Positions 33,914-42,634 of a DNA stretch of 64,000 nucleotides are shown piece by piece (positions within the stretch are counted from its first letter, which is position 1; the number at the start of each line of letters is the position of its first letter). The translations under genes were made by a program, and so were the position numbers. A model generated the notes under the pieces. The model saw only the letters and a list, made by a program, of their open reading frames with translations. It did no database searches and was not told the origin of the DNA. Source of the DNA: Gemmatimonadota bacterium (GTDB taxonomy: Bacteria; Gemmatimonadota; Gemmatimonadetes; Longimicrobiales; Gaopeijiaceae). The DNA lies in contig JAJDTB010000035.1 of assembly GCA_022827345.1 (NCBI GenBank), positions 181,905 to 245,904 on the forward strand, in the 5' to 3' direction.

Positions 33914-34384
33914 ATGGAAATCAATAGATCGGCCAGTCGGGGCAGGCTGTTGGACGCTTGCGACCGACTCGTAGCAAGAGCGGAAGCACCGCGTGACGGG
34001 GAAGAAATATCGGATGTGGGAATAGGCCTCGTGTCGGATAGGGTACGCGCTATTCTTGATGCGGCTGAGGACTGCGCCAAAGAGTTCGAGCAGGCATTGG
34101 GGGAGTCGTCTGCGGGTGACGTCAAGCACTTCCGCCGCGGGCTTCGAGCGGTCGAGCAGACGACAATATGGACATTGTCGGCAGTCAGGGCCGGGGAAAC
34201 AGCGGGATCGGTGTACTATCTGGGCGGGAATCGGTTCTCCCTGCTTGTCGCTGTGTTCTGGGGCTGGAAGGCAAAGCGAAGGAGGAAGGGCGCTTTGAAG
34301 TGGGCCAGAAGTGCTCGCTCGCTCGCTAGCATAGCGCTTGCCAGAACACACGCCGAAGTGAGAAAGGCCTTGGCCGAGCGGTAG
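33914..34384 (+). CDS. Hypothetical protein of the island
   Basis: 156 residues, mostly helical and charged (LLDACDRLVARAEAPRDGEE, RAILDAAEDCAKEFEQALGE), with a weakly hydrophobic stretch (YYLGGNRFSLLVAVFWGWKA) and a basic C-terminus. No family recognised. It is the only frame here with a coherent composition. Confidence 0.5.
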   Translation: MEINRSASRGRLLDACDRLVARAEAPRDGEEISDVGIGLVSDRVRAILDAAEDCAKEFEQALGESSAGDVKHFRRGLRAVEQTTIWTLSAVRAGETAGSVYYLGGNRFSLLVAVFWGWKAKRRRKGALKWARSARSLASIALARTHAEVRKALAER

Positions 34385-34915
34385 CCACACCGAACCGAAT
34401 CCCGGATGCCCACTGCGATCTCCTCCGAACCGGACGGCCGTCGGGATCATCCGCCGACGCCAGCCTTCGCGACGCAGTCGGGCAGTTGCTCCGCGAGGAG
34501 CGCCACCCTGTGGGGAGCGTGTTGCATGCCTTCGCGGTGGGCTCGGAGGCCGTTCACGGGGCTTTCTGGAGGCGTTTTCGGGTAGCCTGCGGGCTCGTCC
34601 TTGAGGCTGGCGACGACTAGGCCGAGGAACTTGTCCACGACTGCTTGATGGACAGTTGTTCCGGGCGTTGCCCGGAGGGGTGTTTCGGCGGTTCCGCCGG
34701 GCTGGCTTCCCCACGTTATGGGACACAAGCCAGCTTACTCCTTGGGGCCACACTCCGTGCTTCCCCAGCGGAGGCTGACGAGGGGCTCTGCCCCCTCGAC
34801 CCCCAAAGGTGGTCCCGCGCCGGTGCCCGGGAATCCACGAGCGACCGGTTTGCCGCGATTTTGCATCGGCGCGCCACGATGACTGTCCCCGGACGGTGGC
34901 GCCCGCCCGCCAGAT
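34385..34915. other. Region without a confident gene
   Basis: No frame here has convincing coding character. A possible minus-strand frame (34447-34728, 93 codons) lacks recognisable motifs. A GC-rich hairpin (gaggggc tct gccccctc) lies near 34779-34796. It probably consists of decayed mobile-element DNA. Confidence 0.4.
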
Positions 34916-35025
34916 TCAAGGCGCAGGCACTGGCCCGATTCCGATACGGCTGACGCGGCCCCGCCGGTCTCCTACCGGACCAGTCATGACGGGTGCTTTC
35001 CGACTCCAGGCTCGAATAGCCCTCC

Positions 35026-35196
35026 TCACGGAAGCGATGTGGGGACAGGGGTCGCCGAGGACGTCGAGCGCGGCGTTGCCATCGCGAAACCACACCAGCA
35101 TGGGGTGTCGGTACGGGCTGGCTGGGACCAGTCTCCACGGGGCGCACCGTACAACTGCTCCATCACTTGGTAGGCGATGGGGGTGTTTTCACTCAT
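35026..35196 (-). pseudogene. Third small paralogue, frameshifted
   Basis: The ATG at 35196 overlaps the stop of the second paralogue (ATGA). The frame begins like its neighbours (IAYQVMEQLYGAPRGDW) but changes character near 35090. The similarity to the second copy's LFVTGDPWEHL block continues in another frame as LDVLGDPCPHIASV (stop at 34916). A single-base shift has therefore broken the gene, or there is a sequencing error. Confidence 0.55.
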
Positions 35197-35519
35197 GCCA
35201 TGATCCTGATGATGCTGATTCCTTCGCGCTCTTGGTGATTGCGGCCACCGTAGCCACCAAAGGGGAGTTGAACGCTTATCCCCACGGCAGGAACGCCCGG
35301 ACGCCTGCGCGCCATGCATTCCTCGGCGATCTCGCGAAGGTGCTCCCACGGATCGCCGGTCACGAACAGGGTGGTCATGGTGCTGTACTCGTCGAGAGCC
35401 GTCCACGCGGGAACGTCATCCCGGTTCGGAGGCACCCAGAAACCGCTTCGCGGCGGTCCATATCGTCGTTCCATGATCTCGCAGAACGCTTTCCGGTTCG
35501 TGTCGCTCACAGGACGCAC
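35193..35519 (-). CDS. Second member of a tandem small-protein family
   Basis: 108 residues, no membrane helix. It shares with its upstream neighbour an N-terminal helix ending in YGPP (FCEIMERRYGPPRSGFW) followed by a strand-rich body (TLFVTGDPWEHLREIAEECM, VGISVQLPFGG). The start overlaps the first copy by 13 bp and its stop overlaps the start of the third copy. Function unknown. Confidence 0.5.
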   Translation of the reverse strand: MRPVSDTNRKAFCEIMERRYGPPRSGFWVPPNRDDVPAWTALDEYSTMTTLFVTGDPWEHLREIAEECMARRRPGVPAVGISVQLPFGGYGGRNHQEREGISIIRIMA

Positions 35520-35854
35520 ACCGTGATCAAGGCGAACTCATTCCCCTCGCTGCTCTCGAACGTCTCGAAGGGGATTCCCACCGTCACAATGGGCCGATGT
35601 CCCCCCCAGGACTTGAGGTGGAAATCCAGTGACATCACCTCCTGGAGCGGGTTCACGGCATGTGGTCCCGAAGGAACGACCAAATGGGCGATTCCGGGCT
35701 TTGGCAGCCACAGCCAACTCACGCCCTCCGCCACGGGGATCTCGCCGTCGAAGCGATGTCCAGACACCACCTCGGCAGGCGGTCCGTAAGTGTCGCACAA
35801 ATGATCGTGGAAGCGAGCGTTGACCACCTCGATAGGGACTTCTCGCATACTCAC
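35507..35854 (-). CDS. First member of a tandem small-protein family
   Basis: 115 residues. It has the family layout: an N-terminal helix ending in YGPP (NARFHDHLCDTYGPPAEVV), then beta-rich segments (GVSWLWLPKPGIAHLVVP, PIVTVGIPFETFESSEGN). No recognised family. It heads the three-gene overlapping set and may be an immunity-like or structural accessory family. That is speculation. Confidence 0.5.
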   Translation of the reverse strand: MSMREVPIEVVNARFHDHLCDTYGPPAEVVSGHRFDGEIPVAEGVSWLWLPKPGIAHLVVPSGPHAVNPLQEVMSLDFHLKSWGGHRPIVTVGIPFETFESSEGNEFALITVCVL

Positions 35855-36633
35855 TACTGTGTTCCTTCATCCGGTCGAACCGGTTTGCGGGCTCTTGTGT
35901 CAATGGGACGTTGGAAGCTGCGCCGCCGCCGTGCGCCCGGCAAGAGCCGCTCACGGGGTCGAAGGCGTCGGGCTTCGGCGTTGCGCTCTGGGGTGCCCAT
36001 GCGCACCCCGGCTCCGCCCCCATAGCAGCGATCCCTTGGCGGGAAGGCGGTTCGAGCGCCGCTTCGAGGCGGCGGACAACCCGTTCGCCGACCGGCAGGC
36101 TGTCGAGCGCTTCCGCGTCGCCGCGCAAGGCCGGGATGCGCCCATCACTGGCTCGCCCGTGCCCTTCCCGCAAGGGACTGCTGGATGGGAGAGACCCCGC
36201 AGCGGCGGGGAGGATGGGGCTGTCCGGCTCCATCCTCCCCGATGCCGATCGAGGCATGCCGAGATGGGGGGTCTCTCCCATCCACGTCCAAGGAGCGCGG
36301 ATCGACATCGGCGCTCCGCCGGACGTGGCATAACCAAAGGCGCGCCAGCAACTTGGACGGCCGGGGCCGTGTCCGGCCGAACGGCCATTTCGTGTCCGGC
36401 CACCCCCAAAGTGTGCCGGACAACTCTGGATCGACATCGGGAGCGTCTAAATCCGTCTCGGAATCATGGCCTTCCGCTCCAACGTCGACAAGCGCCGGGA
36501 CGGCGGCTGGACCCATCGCGGCCGACCCGGTTCCCGACCGTCCCGAGCCCAGCAACTGGCGGAGTCGGCTTCTCTCCGCCAGCTTTGCCTCTGCGCAGAT
36601 CGTGCAGTCCATCGAATCGAGAGGAATCGAACG
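35855..36633. other. Non-coding stretch before the integrase with structured repeats
   Basis: About 780 bp with open frames on both strands but no recognisable protein. It contains the nested inverted repeat at 36183-36283 (listed separately). It may be the regulatory or recombination region of the element. Confidence 0.45.
36183..36283. repeat. Nested perfect inverted repeats (cruciform-capable)
   Basis: Outer arms of 16 bp (36183-36198 and 36268-36283; GGATGGGAGAGACCCC and its exact reverse complement) enclose inner arms of 12 bp (36206-36217 and 36230-36241; CGGGGAGGATGG and complement, loop 12). A further small inverted repeat TGCC-GATCGA-GGCA lies between. The structure lies 350 bp upstream of the tyrosine recombinase start. 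Confidence 0.85.
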
Positions 36634-37800
36634 ATGGCACGCACGAAACGAAGCCGCCGGAGCTACGGCGCCGGCGAGTGGGGCCGGAATCGGGTCCGGG
36701 TCTTTCCAGACCCGAAGACCGGCCTTTACCAGCTGGAGTGGCGAGAGAACGGGCGCAGGCTCACCCGGTCGCTGGGACACCGCGAATGGGTGAGGGCGAA
36801 GCGGCACGCCGACGAGTTCGCTGCCGGATTCGCCAGCCCCGACCTGAACGGCAAGGCGGAAGCCGAGCCCGAGCCGCTCACGCTGGGGGGGCTGTTTGAC
36901 ATTTACGGGGAGGAGGTGACGCCCACCAAGGGCAAGGGAGCCCGCGAGTACGACCGGACCGCATTGGAAATGTTCCGTCGCTTCTTCGGAAAAGACCGGA
37001 AGCCCGCAACGCTTTCCCAGCGCGACTGGGACCGGTTCATCCGGGCACGGCGGGAGGGCAAGGTCGGACCGAGTGGCCTGCCCGTGTCGGACCGGACGGT
37101 CGCACGGGATCTGAGGCTTCTGCTCGCAGTCCTCAACTGGGCCACACGGTCGCGGGACGAGGACGGGGGACTGCTCCTCGACTCCAACCCTCTGAAGGGC
37201 TTGAGGGTCCCCCAGGAGAAGAACCCGACCCGGGTTGTTCTCTCTCAGGCGGAGTACGAGGCCCTGCTACGGGTGTCCGCCAAGATCGGTTGGCGCTTTC
37301 GCGTGGCGCTCGTGCTCGCGCACGAAACCGGGCACCGGATCGGGGCAATCCGCCAACTCAGGTGGTCCGACGTGGACATGGGAGCCGGGATCATTCGGTG
37401 GCGCGCGGAGCACGAGAAGTCGGGCTTCGAGCATCGGACGCCTGTGACCGCCGAGGCGCTCGGTGTCCTGGCAGAGGCGTGGAAGAAGAACCGCCGAACC
37501 GGCGACGCCCCTGTGTTGCCCGCGCCCAGGGACCCCGACAGGAGCATGAGCCACGCGGTGGCGCGCTACTGGTGGAAAAGGGCTGAGGCGCTTGCCGGGC
37601 TGGAGCGCAAGCGGGGCAGGGGCTGGCATTCGCTGAGGCGCAAGTTTGCCTCCGACCTCATGGATCAACCGCTCAAGGTGCTCTGCGAACTGGGCGGCTG
37701 GAGGACGGCACAGACGGTGCTCCAGTGTTACCAGAGGCCCGACGAGGAACGACTCAAGAAGGCGCTCGACGAGCGGCCGCGGATCCCCTCCCCCGATTAG
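36634..37800 (+). CDS. Tyrosine-type site-specific recombinase (integrase)
   Basis: ATG 36634 (preceded by gagagga) gives 388 residues. After an N-terminal arm-like domain and a SAM-like core-binding domain comes the catalytic domain: first Arg in ETGHRIGAIRQLRW, the beta-hairpin region, WHSLRRKFA carrying His-x-x-Arg, GGWRTAQTVL (Trp in the second His/Trp position) and the nucleophile Tyr in QCYQRP. All catalytic residues are present, so it may be active. It is the last gene of the island, facing its right edge, which is the normal position next to an att site. Confidence 0.9.
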   Translation: MARTKRSRRSYGAGEWGRNRVRVFPDPKTGLYQLEWRENGRRLTRSLGHREWVRAKRHADEFAAGFASPDLNGKAEAEPEPLTLGGLFDIYGEEVTPTKGKGAREYDRTALEMFRRFFGKDRKPATLSQRDWDRFIRARREGKVGPSGLPVSDRTVARDLRLLLAVLNWATRSRDEDGGLLLDSNPLKGLRVPQEKNPTRVVLSQAEYEALLRVSAKIGWRFRVALVLAHETGHRIGAIRQLRWSDVDMGAGIIRWRAEHEKSGFEHRTPVTAEALGVLAEAWKKNRRTGDAPVLPAPRDPDRSMSHAVARYWWKRAEALAGLERKRGRGWHSLRRKFASDLMDQPLKVLCELGGWRTAQTVLQCYQRPDEERLKKALDERPRIPSPD

Positions 37801-37886
37801 CGGGAGTCAATCGGCGGGAGTCGCGCCCGCAAATCACGTAACTTCAACCGGGGCAAGCGATAGCGATCCCGTGACCTCCTGCCATT

Positions 37887-37906
37887 ATGTAAACTAGTGC
37901 TTACAT
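37887..37906. promoter_or_regulatory. Palindromic site ATGTAA-N8-TTACAT
   Basis: Perfect 6-bp arms separated by eight bases (itself containing ACTAGT) lie in the gap between the integrase and the M56 gene. It could be a regulator-binding site or part of the element's att region. The sequence alone does not decide. Confidence 0.4.
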
Positions 37907-38004
37907 TGCAGCTGCCTGACTAATCCGTTTGGCCGGGCTCCTTCCACAGGGTTTGGCCCCCGTTGGCGAGCGCCGACATCCCGGGCAGCTTCACCTGCGA
38001 GACT

Positions 38005-40188
38005 TCATCCTGGCAGTTGGAAGCGGAGGACGACGACCGAGTGGACCTCGGTTGCCGGATCCATCACGACTCCGACAATGATGTCATCGCCGAAGAACGG
38101 GGGTGGGTCGGCCACCAGCGGGGCCGGCACGACGACGGTGCCCGCGTAGCGTCCATCGTATTCCAGAACATCGTAGTAACGCGACGAGGCCTGGCCTTCC
38201 AGGGGCCAGCGCTCAACCCATATGCGGTCCGATGCACCCACGTGGAGTGAGACAAAGGCCGGCAGCGAGTCCGGGATCTCTCCCCGTAAAATCTCCGGCG
38301 CGACGTGAAGTACATCGTCCAGGGGGACAGGAAGAGAATCGATGCGTGCCTCGAGCACTCTCACGCTGTCGGCACGTTCGGCTCGCGGCACCACTCGGCG
38401 TTCCACTTGCGGGCCGTCGATCGTCCTGAGAATCTGGCCATTCTGGTCGAACTCCTGGATCCGGTAGGTCTCTCCGCCGCCCGCGATGATCGTCCCGCGC
38501 TCGGTCATGTCCCAGTCTGCACGGGGAGCGAAGGGCGCGACGTTCAGTCCAGGAACCAACCGACCCGTGCCGCGGTTGATCATGTAATAGGCCGTAAACT
38601 GTCTCGAGAGGTTCCCTACGTCGGGCACTTGGACCGTGTCGCCCGGAAGTCCCCCTGGGCCGTACCTCACATAGAAATAGCGGACAGGTTCTTCGTCTCG
38701 GGACTGGGAGTCCGGGTAGTAATAGACGCCGTCAGCCAGTCGAGCCCGCCAGGCAGCGGTGTTGGGGTAGGGCGGAATGCTCCAAGTGTGGACGACGGAA
38801 TCCGGATATTCCGAAGAGGAGGAGCGCACAAAAGTGGTTATACGTTCTCCCCGCACGAAAAGCCTTCCATCTCCTGCGGCCAGGATGTCGACCGGACCCC
38901 ACGTGAACTCACCAGGCCCTTCGCCCTGGCGTCCGATCCACGCCGTGAACTCCCCATCGGAGTTGAAGGCACGGACCGACGGCGGCAGGCCATCAGCGAC
39001 GTAGACCTGCCCCTGCCGGTCGGCAGCAACAGAAGTCACGTTGCCGAGGATGTACTCCTCCTGCTCGTCTCCAAAGCCTGAACTACCGATGGTTGCCGCA
39101 ACGACCGCCGTTACGGTGTCCGCCGAAGAGACCTGGATCGGTTGAACGACGGCCGCCGAGACACCGGCGCCACCGAGTGCCGCCGCCAGCAGCGCGGTGA
39201 CGAACGCGCTCCGACCAGGTCGACGAGGCGTGAGAATGGCCATGATTCTCCTCTCCAATTGCGAGCGTGACTGCTCAGCCATGGGCAACGTCAAGACGGA
39301 TCGGTGGGTGCCCATGCTCCCCGCCAGGGCAAGGAGGTGGGTCGCGTACTCCGATGGGCAGGTGCCGAGTGTCAGCACCTCCTCGTCGCAGGCCTCTTCG
39401 CTTGCGATCGCCGCGAGACGCGCGGCCACCCAGCTCAGGGGATGGAACCAGTAAAGCGCGAGCACGGCCCGGGCCATGAGTTGCCGGAGCACATCGCGAC
39501 GGCGTACGTGGATCATTTCATGCGTCAGCACGACGCGCCACCGGTCGGGCGACCAGGCTGTCGCCGACACGGGGAACAGGACGACGCGCTTCAACAAGCC
39601 ACCCGTCATCGGCGTTGTGGCTGCCGGACTCAGCAATAGCCGCACGTCGCCGCGAATCCCCAGCCGTTCGCGGACCGCCTCGGCCTGGCGAAGCCGGATC
39701 GGGTCGAGAAGCGGGGTCGCGGCGCGAACCAGTCTTGCGAGCCGGACCCCGCCTGTCGCGAGCGAGATCAGGGCGGCGGCGCAGCCGACTGCCCATAGCA
39801 GCAGCGGGACGGGGATTGAGCGCGGGGGTGACGGAGGCACTTCGACCCGGACTGGCGGGGGCCCGCCGTCCGGCAACGATGGTTCAGGTGCGGCCAGGGC
39901 GATGAAGCGGCTCGCGGCAGCAGGGACCGGGGCGACCTCAGGGAATGGCTGCTCGGGCACGATGCCCGCAGAGGGAAGGATCGGCACCTCCCAGGAAAGG
40001 TCGAGGAGGCTGAAGACAGGCAGTGCGAGCAGCAGCGTGAAGGTCATTGTCCACAACAGATGGCGCACGCCTGCACGCGCCGTCCGGGCGAGCCACGCCA
40101 GAGTTAGCGCGGCCGACAGCAGGATCGTGGCCCTGAAGACGAGCCCGAGCAGACTTGGAGCGTCCAGAGGAATGAGCGAGTCCATCAT
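38005..40188 (-). CDS. M56 (BlaR1-like) membrane metallopeptidase with C-terminal beta-propeller
   Basis: 727 residues. The N-terminal ~330 residues are a BlaR1/MecR1-type M56 peptidase: membrane helices (FRATILLSAALTLAWLA, LLLALPVFSLLDL, VPLLLWAVGCAAALISLA), zinc motif HEMIH, and SEEACDEEVL carrying the third ligand. After a further helix (AFVTALLAAALGGAGVSAAV) the sensor is not a penicillin-binding domain but a 6-bladed propeller (NVTSVAADRQGQVYVADG, FTAWIGRQGEGPGEFTWG). The protein should sense a periplasmic ligand or state and cleave the BlaI repressor encoded just upstream. The start overlaps the BlaI stop by four bases. Confidence 0.8.
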   Translation of the reverse strand: MMDSLIPLDAPSLLGLVFRATILLSAALTLAWLARTARAGVRHLLWTMTFTLLLALPVFSLLDLSWEVPILPSAGIVPEQPFPEVAPVPAAASRFIALAAPEPSLPDGGPPPVRVEVPPSPPRSIPVPLLLWAVGCAAALISLATGGVRLARLVRAATPLLDPIRLRQAEAVRERLGIRGDVRLLLSPAATTPMTGGLLKRVVLFPVSATAWSPDRWRVVLTHEMIHVRRRDVLRQLMARAVLALYWFHPLSWVAARLAAIASEEACDEEVLTLGTCPSEYATHLLALAGSMGTHRSVLTLPMAEQSRSQLERRIMAILTPRRPGRSAFVTALLAAALGGAGVSAAVVQPIQVSSADTVTAVVAATIGSSGFGDEQEEYILGNVTSVAADRQGQVYVADGLPPSVRAFNSDGEFTAWIGRQGEGPGEFTWGPVDILAAGDGRLFVRGERITTFVRSSSSEYPDSVVHTWSIPPYPNTAAWRARLADGVYYYPDSQSRDEEPVRYFYVRYGPGGLPGDTVQVPDVGNLSRQFTAYYMINRGTGRLVPGLNVAPFAPRADWDMTERGTIIAGGGETYRIQEFDQNGQILRTIDGPQVERRVVPRAERADSVRVLEARIDSLPVPLDDVLHVAPEILRGEIPDSLPAFVSLHVGASDRIWVERWPLEGQASSRYYDVLEYDGRYAGTVVVPAPLVADPPPFFGDDIIVGVVMDPATEVHSVVVLRFQLPG

Positions 40189-40568
40189 CGTCCCTCCTCG
40201 GAGGCCTGGTCGATCAGCGCCTTGATGCGGGCTCGCTCTTCCGGGGTGAGCCTGCTGTCCTCCAACTGGAGCAGCATCGCGACCGCACCCTCCACCGAGC
40301 CGCCGAAAAACGTCTTGACGACGTGCCGCATTGCCGAGATCCGCGCGCGCTGGGCCGGGACCGTGGGTGAGTAGACGTAGCGAGGCCCGTCATACTCGCT
40401 TGCCAGATGTCTCTTCTCGACGAGAATCCTCAGTACTGAACGGACAGCCGAGTCAGTGGGCGGCTCGGTCATTCGCTCCCGGATCTGGGCGGCGGTAGCG
40501 TCGCCCATCTCGTGGACGATGTCCATGACTTCGCGCTCTCGTCTGCTGAGCCGTGGCAGCTTGGTCAT
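40185..40568 (-). CDS. BlaI/MecI-family transcriptional repressor
   Basis: ATG 40568 (preceded by ggcggga) gives 127 residues with the winged helix of BlaI/MecI (LSRREREVMDIVHEMGDATAAQIRERM, DSAVRSVLRILVEKRHL, YVYSPTVP) and a C-terminal helical dimerisation part (VVKTFFGGSVEGAVAMLL). It is translationally coupled to the M56 sensor. Family knowledge: it represses its own operon until cleaved through the M56 partner. Confidence 0.9.
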   Translation of the reverse strand: MTKLPRLSRREREVMDIVHEMGDATAAQIRERMTEPPTDSAVRSVLRILVEKRHLASEYDGPRYVYSPTVPAQRARISAMRHVVKTFFGGSVEGAVAMLLQLEDSRLTPEERARIKALIDQASEEGR

Positions 40569-40594
40569 TGGATCCCGCCCTTCCCCGTGTTGGT

Positions 40595-40608
40595 TGGTAA
40601 TGATACCA
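40595..40608. promoter_or_regulatory. Candidate BlaI operator 1 (TGGTA-ATGA-TACCA)
   Basis: Perfect 5-bp arms around four bases, about 27 bp upstream of the BlaI start codon. BlaI-type repressors bind short palindromes next to their own start. Assignment is by position only. Confidence 0.5.
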
Positions 40609-40677
40609 CGCCCCCGGTCGACGCATCCGGCCTTCACGACAATGGCGTGGTCACGGTAACGCAGTTATGCTGAAAAA

Positions 40678-40692
40678 TCAACATACTGTTGA
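40678..40692. promoter_or_regulatory. Candidate BlaI operator 2 (TCAACA-TAC-TGTTGA)
   Basis: Perfect 6-bp arms around three bases in the AT-rich gap between the divergent BlaI and YjiH-type genes. It could serve either gene. Confidence 0.5.
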
Positions 40693-40750
40693 AATATCAG
40701 CCCTTCGCGGCCGTTGGCAACCCCCGGCCTTCCCCCTACCTTGCACGCCC

Positions 40751-42073
40751 ATGAAGACCCTCCGTTTCGCCCTCCCGTCGCTTTTGGGTGTGGCGATGTT
40801 CCTGGCGCCCTACCCCACCGAGAACGGCCTCAACATCGGCCTTGGCATCCTCACCGACTGGGCCAAGGCGTTGCTCGGCGACCGGCTGCCCGCGATCGCG
40901 GTGGCCATCGTGTGCGTTTCCGCGTTGCTGTCGCTGTACGCCGCGCTGGCCCGGCCCGCATGGTCGCGCGACGCGAAAGGGCTCGCCGCGATCTTCGCCG
41001 TTTCGCGGACCTCGGTGGCCGTGCGCGCTGCCGCGGCAGTCGTCGCCTGCCTGATCCTATTCGGCGCCGGTCCCACCTGGATCACCTCGGGCGACACCGG
41101 TGGCGTGATCCTGAACGACCTCATGACGGTCATCGTGATCGTCTTCGTCTTCGCGTCGTTCCTGCTCCCGTTCCTGACCGACTTCGGGCTCATGGAGTTC
41201 ATCGGCACCCTGGTGCGGCGCGTCTTCCGCCCGCTATTCCGGCTCCCGGGCAGGGCGGCCGTGGACGCCGCGGCTTCGTGGTTCGGCTCGTCGATCGTGG
41301 GGCTGGTGATCACCACCGAGCAGTACGACCGCGGCCATTACACACAGCGCGAGGCGTTGGTGATCGCGCTCAACTTCTCGATCGTGTCCGTAGCCTTCGC
41401 CAAGGTCGTGACCGATTTTGCGGACCTCGGCGAGCACTTCCTGCCGCTCTACGGCGCCGTGATCGTGAGCGGTGTGGCGGCGGCGCTCATCCTGCCCCGG
41501 CTCCCGCCCCTGTCGCGCAAGCAGGACCGCTACTCGGCGGCCGGCCCCGTCGTCGAACCCGGCGGCGAATCCGACCTCGGCCTGCTCGCACAGAGCCTGA
41601 CGCTGGCCCGCGAACGCGCGGCCCGCGCCCCCGGCCCCGCCGCCCTCGCCCGGCACGGCGTGCGGACAACCTTCGACATCTGGTTCGGCCTCCTGCCGCT
41701 CGTCATGGTGATCGGCACCTCCTCGCTGGTGGTCGCCAACCACACCCCGATCTTCACCTGGCTGTCCTACCCGCTGGTGCCCTTCGCCGAGCTGCTGCGG
41801 CTCCCCGAGGCAGCGGCCGCGGCCCCCGCGCTCCTTGTGGGCTTCGCGGACCAGTTCCTGCCGGTCATCCTGGGACAGTCGATCGAGAGCGAACTCACCC
41901 GCTTCGTGATCGCGTGCGCGGCCGTGACCCAGCTCGTCTACATGTCGGAGGTGGGCGCCTACCTGCTCAAGTCGAAGCTGCCGGTCAGCCTGCTCGAACT
42001 GTTCGTGGTCTTCCTGCTGCGGACCCTGATCACGGTGCCGGTCTGCGCCCTGATCGGCCACATGATCTTCTGA
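40751..42073 (+). CDS. YjiH-family (nucleoside-recognition/Gate domain) membrane protein
   Basis: ATG 40751 gives 440 residues with about ten membrane helices. The central block FGLMEFIGTLVRRVFRPLFRLPGRAAVDAAASWFGSS and the later FADQFLPVILGQ and VYMSEVGAYLLKSKLP match the YjiH/Gate-domain transporters. Members are proposed small-molecule transporters with unknown substrates. The frame upstream of 40751 is not conserved-looking. It converges with the DinB gene, one base apart. Confidence 0.8.
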   Translation: MKTLRFALPSLLGVAMFLAPYPTENGLNIGLGILTDWAKALLGDRLPAIAVAIVCVSALLSLYAALARPAWSRDAKGLAAIFAVSRTSVAVRAAAAVVACLILFGAGPTWITSGDTGGVILNDLMTVIVIVFVFASFLLPFLTDFGLMEFIGTLVRRVFRPLFRLPGRAAVDAAASWFGSSIVGLVITTEQYDRGHYTQREALVIALNFSIVSVAFAKVVTDFADLGEHFLPLYGAVIVSGVAAALILPRLPPLSRKQDRYSAAGPVVEPGGESDLGLLAQSLTLARERAARAPGPAALARHGVRTTFDIWFGLLPLVMVIGTSSLVVANHTPIFTWLSYPLVPFAELLRLPEAAAAAPALLVGFADQFLPVILGQSIESELTRFVIACAAVTQLVYMSEVGAYLLKSKLPVSLLELFVVFLLRTLITVPVCALIGHMIF

Positions 42074-42074
42074 G

Positions 42075-42545
42075 TCAGCTGTACGGCATCGGCGCCACCT
42101 TGCCCACGAGCCGCGCGTACACCGTGAGCGCTCCCCGGTGGTGTGCCGTGTGATCCACGATCGGCCCGACGATGGCCGACCGGGGCGCGCCCTTCATGAT
42201 GCGCTCGTCGGGGATCGTCCCCGCCAGGTCCTCCTCCGAGGCCGCTTCGAAGGTCTGGATCGCCTTCTCGAATGCCCGGTCGAGCCACGCGGTCGCCTCT
42301 TCCAGCGTCTCCACGGCACGGGCGGCGGCGATCAGGCCCTCGAAGTCCAGGTTCCAGCCCTTGCCGAAGGCGCCCTCCACGAACCACTCTACCGAGTCGG
42401 CGGCGTGCGCGACGTGGCCGGCCACGGTATAGAGTTCGGGCTGGGGCGCGAAACCCGCATCGTCCTCGTCGAAGATCGAGATCGTGCTCTTCATGTACTT
42501 GTGTGACGTCTTCAACTGGATGACGATCTGCTCGGCTTGCGACAT
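42075..42545 (-). CDS. DinB-like four-helix metal-binding protein
   Basis: ATG 42545 (ggaagag upstream) gives 156 residues of the DinB/YfiT fold. The predicted metal-ligand histidines are in AGHVAHAADS (helix 2) and DHTAHHRGAL (helix 4). Bacterial DinB proteins include thiol-dependent S-transferases. The actual substrate cannot be told. It is divergent from the serine hydrolase gene. Confidence 0.8.
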   Translation of the reverse strand: MSQAEQIVIQLKTSHKYMKSTISIFDEDDAGFAPQPELYTVAGHVAHAADSVEWFVEGAFGKGWNLDFEGLIAAARAVETLEEATAWLDRAFEKAIQTFEAASEEDLAGTIPDERIMKGAPRSAIVGPIVDHTAHHRGALTVYARLVGKVAPMPYS

Positions 42546-42634
42546 TGTCGGCTCTTCCGGGGTCAGGGGTTCGTTGTGAGCGGCGGCGGACAAGTCTAGC
42601 TTACCCGCCGACACTGCTCCAGCCCCGCGATACC

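Noticed and set aside
34447..34728. 93-codon minus-strand frame in the island
   Set aside because: No motif, no ribosome site and no neighbour coupling; composition not convincing.
27105..37895. Possible att repeats (shared short words such as aaatcacg and cctgccat near both island edges)
   Set aside because: Matches are only 8-9 bp and partly inverted, which is compatible with chance.
42545..42634. N-terminal extension of the serine hydrolase frame upstream of 42635
   Set aside because: The signal peptide begins at the ATG at 42635, and the extension covers the divergent promoter region.
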